From Aspidapion aeneum (Eukaryota; Arthropoda; Insecta; Coleoptera; Brentidae): a stretch of DNA of 64,000 bases. Position 1 is the first letter of the stretch. The number at the start of each line of letters is the position of its first letter. The notes under the pieces were generated by a model. That model did no database searches, was not told where the DNA came from, and saw only the letters and a list, made by a program, of their open reading frames with translations. The stretch lies in contig OY755038.1 of NCBI GenBank assembly GCA_963576565.1, positions 177,436,438-177,500,437 on the forward strand. The letters are read 5' to 3'. Below are positions 10,905-22,674 of this stretch, piece after piece. Position numbers and translations under genes: made by a program.

Positions 10905-11060
10905 CTCTCTGAGGGGTGATTAGCTGAACCAAATTTGTACACCATCCTACAAGACTTTTAAATAAATTCTTGGACATGTAGTGTATTATAGAGTCCTGTA
11001 GTGTATTGTACTGTCCTGTAGAGTATCCTGTATAGTCCTGTAGACCATTTTTGTACACCT
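10905..11060 (+). repeat. MITE-like dispersed repeat, copy A
   Basis: Starts around CTGAGGGGTGATTAGCTGA and ends near a TTTGTACACC block. It matches the reverse complement of 20046-20216 through shared blocks TTTGTACACCATCCTACA and AATAAATTCTTGG and a run of CCTGTAG repeats. The ends of the second copy look like short imperfect terminal inverted repeats. Confidence 0.6.
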
Positions 11061-11088
11061 AAGGCAAATATTAGCAACAGACTGTTCA

Positions 11089-11312
11089 GTTATTTGTTCT
11101 CTTTGTTTAAATGTGAAAATCAAACAGAGAGTGTTTAACCAAGAAACATCAAAATATCATGTGTTGGCATTGTTCTTTTAACCAAAGATAAACTACCTCC
11201 AGAGCCAGATTATTATTGGTTAATAAAACAATGAAAATGCATGATTTTTTTATGTTTCTTGGTTAAACACCCTCTGTTTGATTCTCACATTTAAACAAAG
11301 AGAACAAATAAC
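11089..11312. repeat. foldback/hairpin MITE
   Basis: Arm 11089-11185 is the imperfect reverse complement of 11216-11312, with a loop of about 30 bp. The outer 60 bases match almost perfectly (GTTATTTGTTCTCTTTGTTT on one side). No target duplication was identified with confidence. Confidence 0.75.
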
Positions 11313-12139
11313 CAAACATATTTGCCACTACTGTTGGCAGCTGATCACCTCTTCAAGTTCATCTGTAAAAATAATAATTTTGTTCACCACACCTCACTAG
11401 CCATCAAGAATAAGCATCCTTTTCAAGTTGTTAAGGGATGTTACTAACTTTTTGTAGATTCACTAAGGTAGTTATGTGGGCTGTACCTACCGAACAGCTC
11501 TACCAAATTATGATAATACAAAAAAAGAATAGATTCTGAATAGCAATACCTGGCCGTGAAAAAGAACTGGGGTCCTGTGGACACAAACATCTTTTTTCCA
11601 TACTGTTTCCTGCTGCCGTTCCTGCTTTTGCAATTGGCAAGCTTAAAACAGAAAATGTAACAATTAAATTAAAAAAATCAGAAACATTTTTTACAACATA
11701 GTGGTAACTATTTAGCGACACAGATTAGGTAAATAAGTATCTTAGCGGACTTACCTCGCCCCAAAAATGCAAAAATTATCAGGATAAATGATCACAGATT
11801 ATGTTGGTAAAATCAAAAAAAACCCCACTAAAACAAAAATATGGTTAGGACCATAAGTTTGTTTTAGGTGGCTTTAGGGCAACGTTGTCAATTCCAAATG
11901 ATTCCATTCCAAATATGTTGAACAACAGTGGATCTATTCCGGTGCTGCCCTAGCACCATATGAAAGCCTCTACCCACCAGTTCATTTACCTCCTACGCAA
12001 GTCAAATTTTTCAGCCGCGTTTAAAGCCGATCACACACAAAAAAACATAACGCGTAAGAAATTCAACCCAGAGACAAAGAAGAGACTGCCGAAAAGATAG
12101 GGCCGCGCAGCCAACAAGTTCCAGTAGCGCACAGCGCTG

Positions 12140-12260
12140 CAATCGCGGACTATTGCCGTATTCCATTGGGGAAATGAGTGCAGCACTAGTGCACAACTGG
12201 CTCGGTGTTTGCATTCCATTGACATGCACTTTTTCAGTTTTCGTATTCCATTAAGGAACT
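12140..12260. repeat. dispersed repeat shared with 17029-17145
   Basis: GCCGTATTCCATTGGGGAAA and GAGTGCAGCACTAGTGCAC match the reverse complement of sequence near 17090-17145. It lies just before the HARBI1-like exon and may be the terminal region of that transposon family. Confidence 0.5.
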
Positions 12261-12381
12261 TATGAATTCAGTTTTGCACTGAGTGCGGCTTTTTTGGCAC
12301 CGGCTCTGAGGGCTCGTGCCGCACCGAAAACTTTTTCCCGCCATTAATTTTAAACGCTTATTATTGTCGTGGGACGTAAAA

Positions 12382-12790
12382 ATGAGTGAAAATAAAGTTG
12401 TTAGCGATTTTTTATTATTTTCTTCGCTCCTAAGTAGTAGCAGCGATGAAGATGAAGAAGAACAGTTCTGTGCAATAAAAACAATGAGAACGGAAACCCC
12501 AAAAATAAAAAACTTTATTGAAAATGTGGTTTACCGATTTAACAACAAACAGGTAAGTAGATTTGTATGGATTTGGTTGACTGGCAGCTATGATTATAAG
12601 TAAAAATAAATGTATTTTTTAGTTCAAGAAACACTTTCGGCTCGAGATGAGCACTGCAGAATTTCTCATAAATAAATTCAAGTAGCCTCAATTTTGTCCA
12701 AAAAAAGAACAAGGGGGACGAAACCCCATTAGCGCTGAGGCACATGTCTTGCCATTTTTATGGTATGTTAAAACACCCTTACGTTTAGCT
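12382..12790 (+). pseudogene. PIF/Harbinger (HARBI1-like) transposase, 5' part, two exons, broken
   Basis: Exon 1 runs from ATG 12382 to 12552 (57 codons) and ends at AG|GTAAGT. It has an acidic Ser/Asp/Glu block followed by PKIKNFIENVVYRFNNKQ. A 70-bp intron ends at TTTTTTAG (12622). Exon 2 continues FKKHFRLEMSTAEFLINKF, then a TAG, then a stretch ending in LPFLWYVKTPLRLAVRLG. This follows the N-terminal pattern of HARBI1-like nucleases (FxxHFR, then an LWYL-type block). The DDE part is missing, so it is a remnant. Family call is from pattern memory. Confidence 0.55.
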
Positions 12791-13651
12791 GTTAGGTTAG
12801 GTTATGTTCTTGTTGAATGGAAATTTGTTCCAAAATATTTTCTTCAAACACTTTTTTGAACAATTTTCCATATGAAAAAAAATGACTTTCAAAGAAAATG
12901 TTTTTGAACAAAAAAATTTAATAAAATGTTTTCAAACAATTTTTTGTTTGAAGGAAATGTTTTTAAATAATTTTCCTTTTCAAGAAAATGTTATTGAAGT
13001 ATTAATATTACTTTCGAACAAATGGATTTTGAACAACATGTTTTTGACCAAATTCCGCAAGGCAGGAAAGTTAGGTTTAGTTGAAAGAAACTTGTGAAAT
13101 ATTATATATGTATACAAGGTGTTTCGAATACTTATGTTCAAATTTTGGGAGCATAAAGTACACTTCTGGTTAGGGTTTTTTGAAAAACAAGCGCGAAATA
13201 TAGATAACTACTCTATCTGTTGGTATACGAGCACAAGCCTGCATTCAACAAGGAGGTGGGCATTTTTAAAATATTCTTATTAACTTTTTTTAAATAAAAA
13301 CATTCCAACCTTGTGAAATCTGCAAAGCGCAAACGTAGGAGCATCAACTATAGTCCAAAACAGACGCGAAGCGCTACAGCATCGACATCAACAAAATAAT
13401 AACGGTTACCATATTTTTATTTCTATTTAGTTTAGTGGTGTTTTATACTCTTGCTTTGAATATATACTGATACGATAAATTTAACCTTCTAATGTTTTAC
13501 AGTTTTTTTGTGCATTTATATTATTTATTTTTCTACTCATTTTAATTTTTAAGCTTGTGGGAATTGAATAAATATATTTATAATTTTTTTGAATAGTTTA
13601 CCCGTAGATAAAATTGTCCAAATAAAAACCATTTTCATATAAAGACATAGA
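12791..13651. other. non-coding stretch before LINE endonuclease
   Basis: Short T/A-rich direct repeats around 12840-13000 (variants of TTTTTGAACAA) and no recognised gene. The stretch 13300-13400 may hold the decayed end of the LINE's ORF1 but too little is open to support a call. Confidence 0.4.
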
Positions 13652-14776
13652 ATGAAAGGAAACTTAAGAATTGCATATTTAAATGTGAGATCAATTTTTA
13701 CAGGTCGTAATACTCTAGAAAAGATAATTGAACAACAAAAAATTGACATACTGGGGTTATCAGAAACCTGGCTTGATAGCAAAATACCTACAGAAAAAAT
13801 TAATTTTAATGGCTTCAATTTGTATCGCAAAGATCGCAATGGTAGAGGTGGAGGGGTCTGTATCTATGTTAATAATACAATCAAAATTAAAAAAATTGAC
13901 ATCGACTATGACAAATACAATATTGAACAGTTGTGGATCTTATTTACCGTCAATCAAAAGAAAATTGCTTATGCAGTCTTTTATAGACCTCCGAAACTTA
14001 GTATACACACCTTTTTGGATCAATTTGAATCAGTTCTTGCTTTTGTTTTGCCTACTGTCGACTACGTTATATGCGCGGGGGATATAAACATTAACATGTT
14101 TCAACTAAACAACCCTGTAACCTCATGTTTCGACTGTTTTGATATGCGGCAGGTCATTAATGAAGGGACAAGATTTAATATTAATACAAAAAAATACTCA
14201 TTAATTGACCCCATTTTCGTCTCTGGCGGCGGTGAGATAGTATCTGGTTCTAAAGTAATAGACACTGGGAATATATCCGATCATAAACTTTGTGTTTGCG
14301 ACATAAAAATTAAGATTCAAAAGTTCCAACCAAAATCTGTCACGTACCGCGACTTTAAAAATTTTGTTCACTCTGAGTTTTATCGCAGCTTAACTCAGTT
14401 CCCCTGGGATTCCGTCCTGCAAGAACATAATCTAGAAAAAAAGGTACAATTCTTTAACAGCTTTATCATTGATTCGTTTAATTATCATGCTCCTATAAGA
14501 ACGGTCAGGGTCACAAAACCAAAAGCGCCTTGGCTCACAATTAAAATAAAAAAACTAATGTCTGACAGGGACAAAGCTCTAAAAAAATACAGATTAACAA
14601 AGTCTCAAAATGATTGCGATGTGTATAAACAGTTAAGGAACCAAACACTTAATGAAATTCGGCTAGAAAAATCTAAGCATATAGATGAAATCGTTAGGGA
14701 TGGCAATGTGAGGAACACATGGAAAGCCATAAACAATCTTAATTCTCTTAAAAGCAATAGTGGTAAACCTTTCTGA
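13652..14776 (+). pseudogene. LINE ORF2, endonuclease domain (CR1/jockey-group)
   Basis: 374 codons beginning with an exonuclease-endonuclease-phosphatase fold: RIAYLNVRSI, then LGLSETWLD, then CAGDININM and a closing ISDHKLCVCD. These are the nicking endonuclease motifs of apurinic-type LINEs. After about residue 230 the linker to the RT domain begins. The frame closes at 14776 and continues in another frame from 14760, so a one-base indel separates it from the RT. No ORF1 is recognisable upstream. Subfamily not certain; CR1/Daphne-like by general pattern. Confidence 0.8.
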
Positions 14777-16398
14777 TGTTGATAAAATAAATCAATATTT
14801 TTGTTCAGTATTTAGCAAAAGCTCATGTAATGATATGATAGCGCATTACAATTCTTTGCAGCCAAAGGGAAGTTTTAGTTTTAAAGAAGTTACTATTGAT
14901 CATACTTTACAAGCGCTACAGTCAATAAAATCCAACGCTGTCGGTTCTGATGGAATTTCGACTAAGATGCTAAAATTCTGTTGTCCTTTTATATTGCCAT
15001 ATCTAACAGACATTCTCAATAAATGTATATTACAAGGATATTTTCCAAGCTGTTGGAAAACCTCTTTGGTTCAACCTTTACCAAAGAAAAATGACCCAGA
15101 GGAGTTTAGCGACCTTAGGCTAATAAGTCTACTTCCGGTGACGTCCAAGATACTAGAGAGAATTTTATATACGCAACTTTATGACTTTTCTATTGCTTAC
15201 AATTTAATCTCTGAAAAACAGTCGGGTTTTCGAAAAGGCTACTCAACAGGTACGGTCCTGTGTGATATCTTGGACGGCATCGTTCAGGATTGTGATCAAG
15301 ACAAAACATCCCTGCTTGTGTCGCTGGACTTCTCCAAGGCATTTGACACAATTTGTCATGATTTGCTGTATGCCAAACTTAAGTACTTTGGATTCACAAC
15401 AACAACCTTAAATATGTCAAGAACCTATTTGACAGGGCGTATTCAAAAAATTGTACTTGATGGAAAAACTTCTAAACCGTTACCAGTCTCGTCAGGCGTA
15501 CCGCAAGGATCAATTTTGGGACCTTTGTTATTTATTTTATATTCTAGCGATATATTAGAATCTGTTGAAAACTGCACAACACGGGCCTACGCAGATGATA
15601 CAAATCTTAAATTTAGTTTTTTTCCACAAGATTACCAAACTGCAGAATATCTCGTGAATAATGATCTACAAAACATCTACACAAACGCCGCTTAACATAA
15701 TTTAAAGCTTAACCCTGAAAAGAGTCAACTTATATTTTTTGGAAGAAACGCAGAACAAATTCAAGCGACCATGCAATTAAAAATTAATGAGGTACCTCTA
15801 AAATTTAAATCATCGGTCAAATGCTTAGGCCTCCATATTGACAACAAATTACGGTTTACTGATCATGTCAAATCCATCTCCAAGAAAGCCTTCTTCAATT
15901 TAAAAATGCTTTATGGAAGCAAAGATATATTTTCTAAAAATCTTAAGCGCATATTAACGGAGTCCCTTGTATTATCACCCTTTTTAACAGAATCCAATAA
16001 ATCAATATTACAAAAAATTCAAAATTCTTGTGTGAGATTTACCTGTTCCTTAAGAAAATATGATCATTTGACTTAGTTATAGGGAAATGAAAACATTAAA
16101 GATACCTAATCGCGTTCAATTGCAGTTTGCCACCTTTGTACATAAAATTATGAAAACCTCCACTCCTGGCTACTTGTGTTCTAAGCTTATAGTCAGATCT
16201 ACAATACACAGTAGAAATACAAGATCGGTAAATCTATTAAATGTACCGAAACACAAAACAGCAATCTTTAAAAAGGGATTTTCTTATCAAGCCTGTCATA
16301 CATTTAACAAACTTAGCAATGATTTAAAAAACATAAAAAATTATAATACATTTAAGATACACTATAAAAAACAAATGTTACATAGCTTATATGGCTAA
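14760..16398 (+). pseudogene. LINE ORF2, reverse transcriptase and C-terminus (CR1/jockey-group)
   Basis: RT motifs in order: SNAVGSDGIS, SGFRKGYSTG, LDFSKAFDT, SSGVPQGSILGP and the catalytic AYADDTN. An in-frame TAA at 15693-15695 interrupts it after the catalytic core. The frame resumes at once, then shifts again near 16076. The last part (16087-16398) ends with a typical LINE tail where the RNA-binding C-terminus normally sits. Together with the endonuclease segment it is a decayed ORF2 with two indels and one stop. Confidence 0.82.
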
Positions 16399-16715
16399 AA
16401 TAATTATGTTATCTTGGTTTATTATTTGGACATTATAGTTTACTATTTTTCTAATTCTTAGGTATTATTAGTTTTTAGAAAAAAAAAGTTTTGTTATTAT
16501 TTTTCAGATTTTAAGTATTATTAAGTATCCAAATTCTTCTATTATAAGCTTACTTATATAGGTAGCTTAGCTCTACTTTCTAAGGCTAGGTGTAAGAATA
16601 GTCTGTGACTAAACCTCGCCTTATTTCTAATAAAAGTCGATTAAATAAATAAATAAAAATTAATAAAAATAAATAAAAATAAATAAAATCATTATTTATT
16701 TATTTGACGAATTTT
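16399..16715 (+). repeat. LINE 3' UTR and simple-repeat tail
   Basis: The 3' region ends in AATAAA-type repeats (AAATAAATAAAT and AAATAAAAATAAAT, about 16630-16690), a short tandem tail like those of CR1/jockey-group LINEs. An adjoining inverted TTTATTTATTT tract follows. Confidence 0.55.
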
Positions 16716-16958
16716 ATTTATCTTAGGATAATATTCATCGGCGTGTAACTTTGAAACAAATAAAAATGGATTATGTCGTTGGCCTGATAAAACTACAGGT
16801 TGTGTGACATTTTTTCAAAAATGAGATTTTTCCATAATCAATTTTCCCTATTCATAATGGATATACTATAAAAAATTATTTGCAAGAAAATGTTATATTA
16901 ACGTTGCTTAAAGCAAGAATTAAAAAGAAGTTCTACAGCTCATAATGGCATACCACAC

Positions 16959-17007
16959 TAAGGTCACTATATCACGATGTTAGGAACTTCGTGATATAGT
17001 GACCTTA
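16959..17007. mobile_element. 49-bp hairpin micro-MITE with 8-bp target duplication
   Basis: Perfect 19-bp terminal inverted repeats (TAAGGTCACTATATCACGA at 16959-16977 and its complement at 16989-17007) around an 11-bp loop. TACCACAC flanks it on both sides (16951-16958 and 17008-17015). An 8-bp duplication fits hAT or P-type transposases. Confidence 0.85.
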
Positions 17008-17150
17008 TACCACACGAGTGCAATTTTTCAATTTCCGCGTGTTCCATTGAAACTGCACTCGGTGCAAATTTTTGACAGCACCGTTTCAGTGTCAGTGCAC
17101 CACCAGTGCTGCACTCATTTTCCCAATGGAATACGGCATATGTTTCTATA

Positions 17151-17832
17151 AGCCGTTTTCAAGCGAATAACTAGTAATTACCTCTGGTTATCCCTTGGTT
17201 GACATTAAAAATCAGCTGTTAAGGCCCTTAGCATATTACCACAGAAACGCCGCTTGAATAGCTTTTTTTATAACCGGTTATTGTTTGTTGTTGCTTTTAG
17301 TTGATTTTAGTTTAGATGAATAATAATCTTCTTGCCATTATTGAACTTAAGTTCTTCTCGACCGACTCTGAAATACTGGCGTATTTGATTCGAAAAGGGC
17401 ATAATTTGGAAAAAAAATAAGTATGATAAACTGTGGTTAGAGGACTACAATGATACTGTTTTTTTTTATGATATTTCGTGTATCAGTCCACATTGGGTAA
17501 ATATGAGTAAGCCAAGGGTTGATGAAAATAAAATTTTGGCAAGACAATATAGAGGAGGCCATTACTTTGTACAATTTTCCTTCATAATTGAGGCACACAT
17601 GATAAATTTCACTCATTTCAAAAATTCACAGAACATTTTTCCGAAAAAGAAACAAAACAAATGATTGTGAGGTTAGAAAACGCAATAACCTTCCTCAAAA
17701 GTGTGGTAATTACCGGTAATAAACGATGACGTCCAAAGGGCTCATTTATGACGTCACTCTTCAAGGAGTGGTATTTACCAAGGCCGCTTGAACGGCAGTG
17801 GTAAATACTAGTAATTCGCTTAAAAACGATTT
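17151..17832. mobile_element. non-autonomous TIR element, about 680 bp
   Basis: Left end 17151-17183 and right end 17800-17832 are imperfect inverted repeats of 33 bp sharing AAGCGAAT and ACTAGTA blocks. No ORF inside. Superfamily not assigned. Confidence 0.6.
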
Positions 17833-18134
17833 ATTTGTATTTAAAACTAATTTTATTCTGTTCGATTGGGGTCGTTCATAAATTACGTAAAACTTTGAGA
17901 AAAGTGTCTATCACATAACGCTTAGTATTTTCCTAATGTCATTTGTTGTTAGAAAAGGTTTACTATGTTGAATTAAATTGAATAAATCTTTATTAGCAAA
18001 TCATGCTATTTCAAATTACAAACATAAATATAAAAACATACACCAGTATTTCTATAACAAAACAAATCCAAACTTATAATACTAATAACTATTTACTTCT
18101 TATTATTACATAATGGATAATATATCTCTGGAGA

Positions 18135-18287
18135 ACAGCATCGCTGTGGAATAAGCTTCCTGCGACACTTTTCCCTGCAGGTTACAATCTGAATCTTTTC
18201 AAAACCAACATACACCAACATTTCCGCACACTTGCCGCTTCTCGAGCGTATCTCCTTGCGAGTGCGCACCGTAAAAAAAAATATTGA
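18135..18287 (+). pseudogene. LINE RT C-terminal fragment
   Basis: About 50 codons reading SLWNKLPATLFPAGYNLNLF then FKTNIHQHF, the conserved tail of jockey/R1-type reverse transcriptase proteins, ending in TGA just before AAATAAAGCC. A 5'-truncated LINE end; only the last codons are present. Confidence 0.6.
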
Positions 18288-18344
18288 AATAAAGCCAGGT
18301 TAAATAACAGCAATTTTTATTCAACTGAATTAGGATATAAGTCA

Positions 18345-18542
18345 TTGTTTTATAAAGGAATCAGATTGTATAACAAATTACCATTAGACATTAAAAATTG
18401 CAAATCAATGTTTAAGAGAAAACTTAAGAAGTACTTGTTGCCTAGTCAGCCTGATGTTTATGTAAACCACCCTTGGTACTATATTATATTATATTTTATT
18501 ATTTTAGTCTCCATATTATTTTTTTGGTGTGTTTTAGTATAG
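18345..18542 (+). pseudogene. LINE RT C-terminal fragment in left arm of the palindrome
   Basis: 65 codons beginning FYKGIRLYNKLPLDIKN and continuing with FKRKLKKYLL, the usual C-terminal signature of CR1/jockey-group reverse transcriptases. The same sequence exists on the minus strand in the right arm (about 19460-19600), interrupted near its end by the inserted MITE. Confidence 0.65.
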
Positions 18543-19300
18543 TGATCATTTCTCATAAAGAAAGATGGCATCAATGTTTTTTTTTAGGATAGGATTAAAA
18601 ACATTTTACAGTACAGTATAAGTACTTGATAAAGCTGTGTGTTACTAGATTATTCTTTTAGTAGGTAGGTGATTCGTGGTATAGGTATAGTTAGTTCTGT
18701 TGGGAATGATACAGGAATGTGCTTGTAATGGTTTTTCGGTATTATTAGAGAATTATTGAAATATAGCCAGGCTATAATTGTGCCAGGCACAATTTTGACA
18801 CCTTCACATTGTAATATCAGCTGTGATCTTTCAACACATGGCCTTTGTTTACTATATGAACCGGAATAAATAGTGCCTTCTTTTATTAATTGAAAATAAA
18901 CAACGATAGTTTTAAATTCGACTTTGGTATGAATTTTGAACGATTAACTGTCAGTTTTCAATGTAAATGTGTTAAAATAGTGCCTGGCACAATTATAGCC
19001 TGGCTATATTTCTCTAATAATACCGAAAAATCATTACAAGCATTCCTGTATCATTCCCAACAGAACTAACTATACCTATCTACTAAAGAATAATCTAGTA
19101 ACACACAGCTTTCTCAAGTACTTACACTGTACTGTAAAATGTTTTTAATCCTATCCATTGCATTGCTACCATATTTCTTTATGAGAAAAGGTTACTATAC
19201 TAAAATACACCAAAAAAATAATATAGAGACTAAAATAAAAAAATATAATATAATATAATATAATATGATACCAAGGGTTTACTTAAACAATCAGGCTGAC

Positions 19301-19451
19301 CAGTGGCGTATATATGCACCCCCCCCCCCCCCGAAGCTAAGATTTTTTTAGATATTTTCCACATATTTCATAAATACAAATATAAAATAGTATAAAAGAC
19401 GTCTTTATAAGGTCTGGGCCCCCCCGAAACTTTTTTCTATATACGCCACTG
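19301..19451. mobile_element. 151-bp hAT-type MITE with 8-bp target duplication
   Basis: Ends CAGTGGCGTATATA and TATATACGCCACTG are perfect inverted repeats of 14 bp. AGGCTGAC flanks both sides (19293-19300, 19452-19459). The homologous place in the other palindrome arm (near 18450) has a single AGGCTGAC in complement, an unoccupied site. Internal G and C runs follow the ends. TIR and TSD length point to the hAT superfamily. Confidence 0.9.
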
Positions 19452-20045
19452 AGGCTGACTAGGCAACAAGTACTTCTTTTTTTTTCTCTTACATATTATT
19501 TGATTTGCAATTTTTAATGTCTAATGGTAACTTGTTATACAATCTGATTCCTTTATAAAACAATGACTTATATCCTAATTCAGTATTTATACTGTTTAAA
19601 TAAAAATTGCTGTTAATTCGTTGTTGCATAGGTATGAAGATCTGTAACATTCATCAATCAATGTTAATAGAAGTTGCAACCAAAAAAATAAATAAATAAT
19701 ACAGGTATTCTACCCATATTACAAATTACAAGTCATTTTTAAAAGCAAGTTACAAGTATATTGTAAACGCAGTCGAGTCAAACCTAACCTCAAATTCTTG
19801 GTTTGTTTTTCTGGAATTTTCGGATGCAAAAATTTTGCTACGAAATAACTTTTTCACTACAAAGGAGATCTGTTTTGTGTTAAAGCGCGTGTTATCAGAC
19901 AAAACTGGTCTTGTTTTGTGACTAAGACAAGGTAAGAAAGATAATTTATGTTATTGAAGTTAGGGTCGATTTATATACTTGTTATACAGATTGACACTGA
20001 ACATATACATTGGTTTTAGATAAAAATGTGTCAACTTAGTATTGG

Positions 20046-20216
20046 TGTATTGTGTGTTCGGGAGGGGTGATCATCTGTCCACAGCAGGTATACAAATTTT
20101 TTTAACAAGACTGTGTAGGACTCCACAGGACACTAAAATACACTACAAGACCAAGAATTTATTTGAGTCCTGTAGGATGGTGTACAAATTTTTTTCAGCT
20201 CTTCGCCCCTCAGTTA
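20046..20216 (-). repeat. MITE-like dispersed repeat, copy B
   Basis: Inverted relative to 10905-11060, sharing TGTAGGATGGTGTACAAA and CCAAGAATTTATT. Its ends (GAGGGGTGATCATCTG and complement of CTGAGGGGCGAAGAGCTG) are imperfect inverted repeats. Confidence 0.55.
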
Positions 20217-21679
20217 TGGCAGGGGTGGATCTAGGAACTTTATTTAGGGGGGGTAGATATCAAAATAAATATTGCATAAAACAGTTTTGCATTGTGACCA
20301 GGATGTGTATTCTGTATGTAAAAACTTAATATAGTTTGAGATTTGGGGGGGGAAGAATTTCCCCTCCCGTAGATTCGCACCTTCTTATGGGTCATTGTCC
20401 ATATAATTTTATTATTATTGATGTATTGCCTTTTCGGCATTTTCCATTTTTAGTTTTAGTAGATATTTTAGTCAGTAGTGCACCCAAGAATAGGTCTTTG
20501 GGGGACCCAAGACACAGTTATGCAATATCTTCACCTATTTAATTTTTTTATTCATGAAATATGTGGAAAATGTCTAAAAATCCTTAGGCTTCTGTCTTTT
20601 AGTTTCGTGTTTGAACATAATTCTAGCTAGTGCTTTTACTTTTTAGGTACACAGACATTATGGAATTGTATGGATCATTACAATCGCATTGAGTACACAC
20701 TGCTTGGTTGCAAATGTTTTTTCATTTAGGTAAGTAATAGAGAAATATTGGTTAATAAGTTCTGTCTCTTTCCACACCCATACTAGGGCCTATTCTTAAA
20801 ATATATAATGCCATTTAACATAATAATTATATGTTCAAAATTAATGCTCAAAGGGGTAGCAGTGTTTGGCCTTGTATTACACATAACTTTTTTTTAATGT
20901 ATTTTGTTTCTTGAAAATTCTGTACAGAGGGTGGAGTTGGGTCAATTACATAATTTAAGAATAGGCCCAAAGTGTACTTAGGGCAGACCTTCAGGAGCTA
21001 AGCTCCCCCTTAAAAATTTAAACACATATTTCAGAGAGAGTCGACACGAAGGCTTATTGGGGTGGGGGAGGCAACAGCTACCTTTCCTCAGAAACTTTTT
21101 GATCTTCTGCAATTTTTTGTAACTCTAACTGTTTCCAAGAAAAGACAAAAAAGGAAAATTTGTACTCAGTATTATTTTAATTTTATGCGAGTTTTATGTA
21201 ATTTCTAGTTATTTTATTTTGTTTTTTTTTCTGAAAAATGGTTAGAGATAAAAATATTGCAGATCAAAAAATTTCTGAATAAAACAAGGAATTCATTGTA
21301 CATTTTTAAATCTGCCAATAACTTACTGCAAAAAAGTTCTGGAGAAAAAAGGGGGCATGACCGCGAAAAAAATATCACCCTGTAGTTTTTCCTAATATTT
21401 GACATGCTTAATGATGTATGCCTTGTAACAAAACAACAAGCACATGTTCCAGATTTGAGCTAAATATCTCAAAAACTGCACGAGTTATAAATAAAAAGCA
21501 AACAAAAAACTAATATTTTAATAACCCATATCTCAAAAACTAAGCATGGTTATACAAAGTTTTTTTTCTTAAAATCACTCAAGATAATCCTCTGAAGTTT
21601 GGCGACATACTTTATTAACACCTGTATAAAATACCTACTATTATGAGTCCCCTGGCAGCTTTTTTTTTTGCTTTTTAGT

Positions 21680-21811
21680 TATCCAACGCAACAATCAACA
21701 ATGGGATAACATCATTATGTGGCCAACTTTATTATTAAAAAATGGATTGGAGAATGGATATTGTGAAGAATATATGAAAATTACATTACAACATTTGAGC
21801 AATTCCACATA
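21680..21811 (+). other. possible short coding exon
   Basis: After a T-rich tract and TTTTTAG (21678) a frame of about 42 codons runs to TAA: it includes NNQQWDNIIMWPTLLLKNGL. Composition looks protein-like compared with its surroundings, but I recognise no family and see no matching upstream exon. Weak. Confidence 0.2.
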
Positions 21812-22428
21812 AACCTAGAAAGTAGAAAATTGAAGACTGTAAAAGTGTGTTCTTATTTTTTTTAAATATTGGTTTTATTAAGGATTATTAGGTGGTACAT
21901 GTTTAACTATTTTTAAGTTTTCTAAAAATCCACAGTTTTTTGTAATATAAATACCTAGTTTATACATTTAAGAAAAACCATTATATTTGTTAAATATTTT
22001 TAGATTTTTCTAAAACAGTACTCATTTTTAAAAAAATAAATATTACATTTTTTAAAAAACATAGTTTTTTATTTAAATATTACATTTTCGAGGTCATGCA
22101 AATTTTTATGTATGCGGAAAAAGTTTGGATATCTTACAGGTTTACATGACTAAAATTAATATATTTTTGATATCCAAATTCTTTTCGCATACATGAAATT
22201 AGCCTGACCTCCAAAATAGCACCTTTACTAAGAAAAAAATCATTTAAAAAGCCCGCCGAGCCCGCCCGCGCATTCTTAATTCTTCCAGTAGCCAAGGGTG
22301 GCGCTAGCGTAAACTTGTTGCCGGTTTTGAACCATAGAATTAAGCACTCTTTTATTATTTTCTCTATGGTTCAACCTTATAGCCTATCACACACAAAAAA
22401 ACATAACGCGTAAGAAGTTCAACCTTAT

Positions 22429-22590
22429 GGACTTTTCTTACGTAAATCCAATATGGCCGCTGCTATTCGATCGCTGATTGGTTGAATGCCCGCTATGCGC
22501 CATGCTACGGATTACGTAAATTGTGTGTGTGAAGGCCTTTATGGACTTTTCTTATGCAAAACCAATATGGCCGCTGCTATTCGATCGCTG
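22429..22590 (+). repeat. tandem-like direct repeat of about 55 bp
   Basis: The block from TTATGGACTTTTCTTACG through GCTATTCGATCGCTGATTGG (22429-22481) recurs at about 22538-22591 with a few changes, 110 bp apart. Confidence 0.75.
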
Positions 22591-22674
22591 ATTGGCTTTG
22601 AACCACTCAGGGCTATCAAAATGGACGGGCCACGATCCTCCACTGTGTTGACGTCACATCCGGGGCTGATTTTT

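Larger units (their letters stand above)
10518..12381. other. non-coding stretch with small repeats
   Basis: No gene recognised. It contains the MITE-like copy at 10905-11060, the foldback at 11089-11312, and near 12140-12260 a segment shared in inverted orientation with about 17029-17145. A block around 12030-12060 (ACACAAAAAAACATAACGCG) recurs near 22390. Confidence 0.5.
16716..18134. other. non-coding stretch with small DNA transposons
   Basis: No gene recognised. Contains the 49-bp hairpin element at 16959-17007, the shared segment 17029-17145 and the TIR element 17151-17832. Around 17970-18060 there is a reverse-strand tract like a LINE or SINE 3' end. Confidence 0.45.
18309..19616. repeat. 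1.3-kb inverted duplication of a LINE 3' end
   Basis: Arm 18309-18802 is the reverse complement of 18966-19616 with a spacer of about 160 bp. The right arm is longer because of the MITE at 19301-19451. Each arm carries a LINE C-terminus and 3' UTR, so two LINE tails face each other head to head. Arms look about 90% alike by eye, with small indels. Confidence 0.85.
19617..22674. other. non-coding stretch
   Basis: No gene firmly recognised. It holds the second copy of a MITE-like repeat (20046-20216), a low-confidence exon at 21680-21811, AT-rich sequence, and duplicated blocks at 22429-22590. Short ORFs at 20042-20542 have no family signature. Confidence 0.4.

Noticed and set aside
13728..14087. 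119-codon plus-strand frame
   Set aside because: Alternative frame inside the LINE endonuclease.
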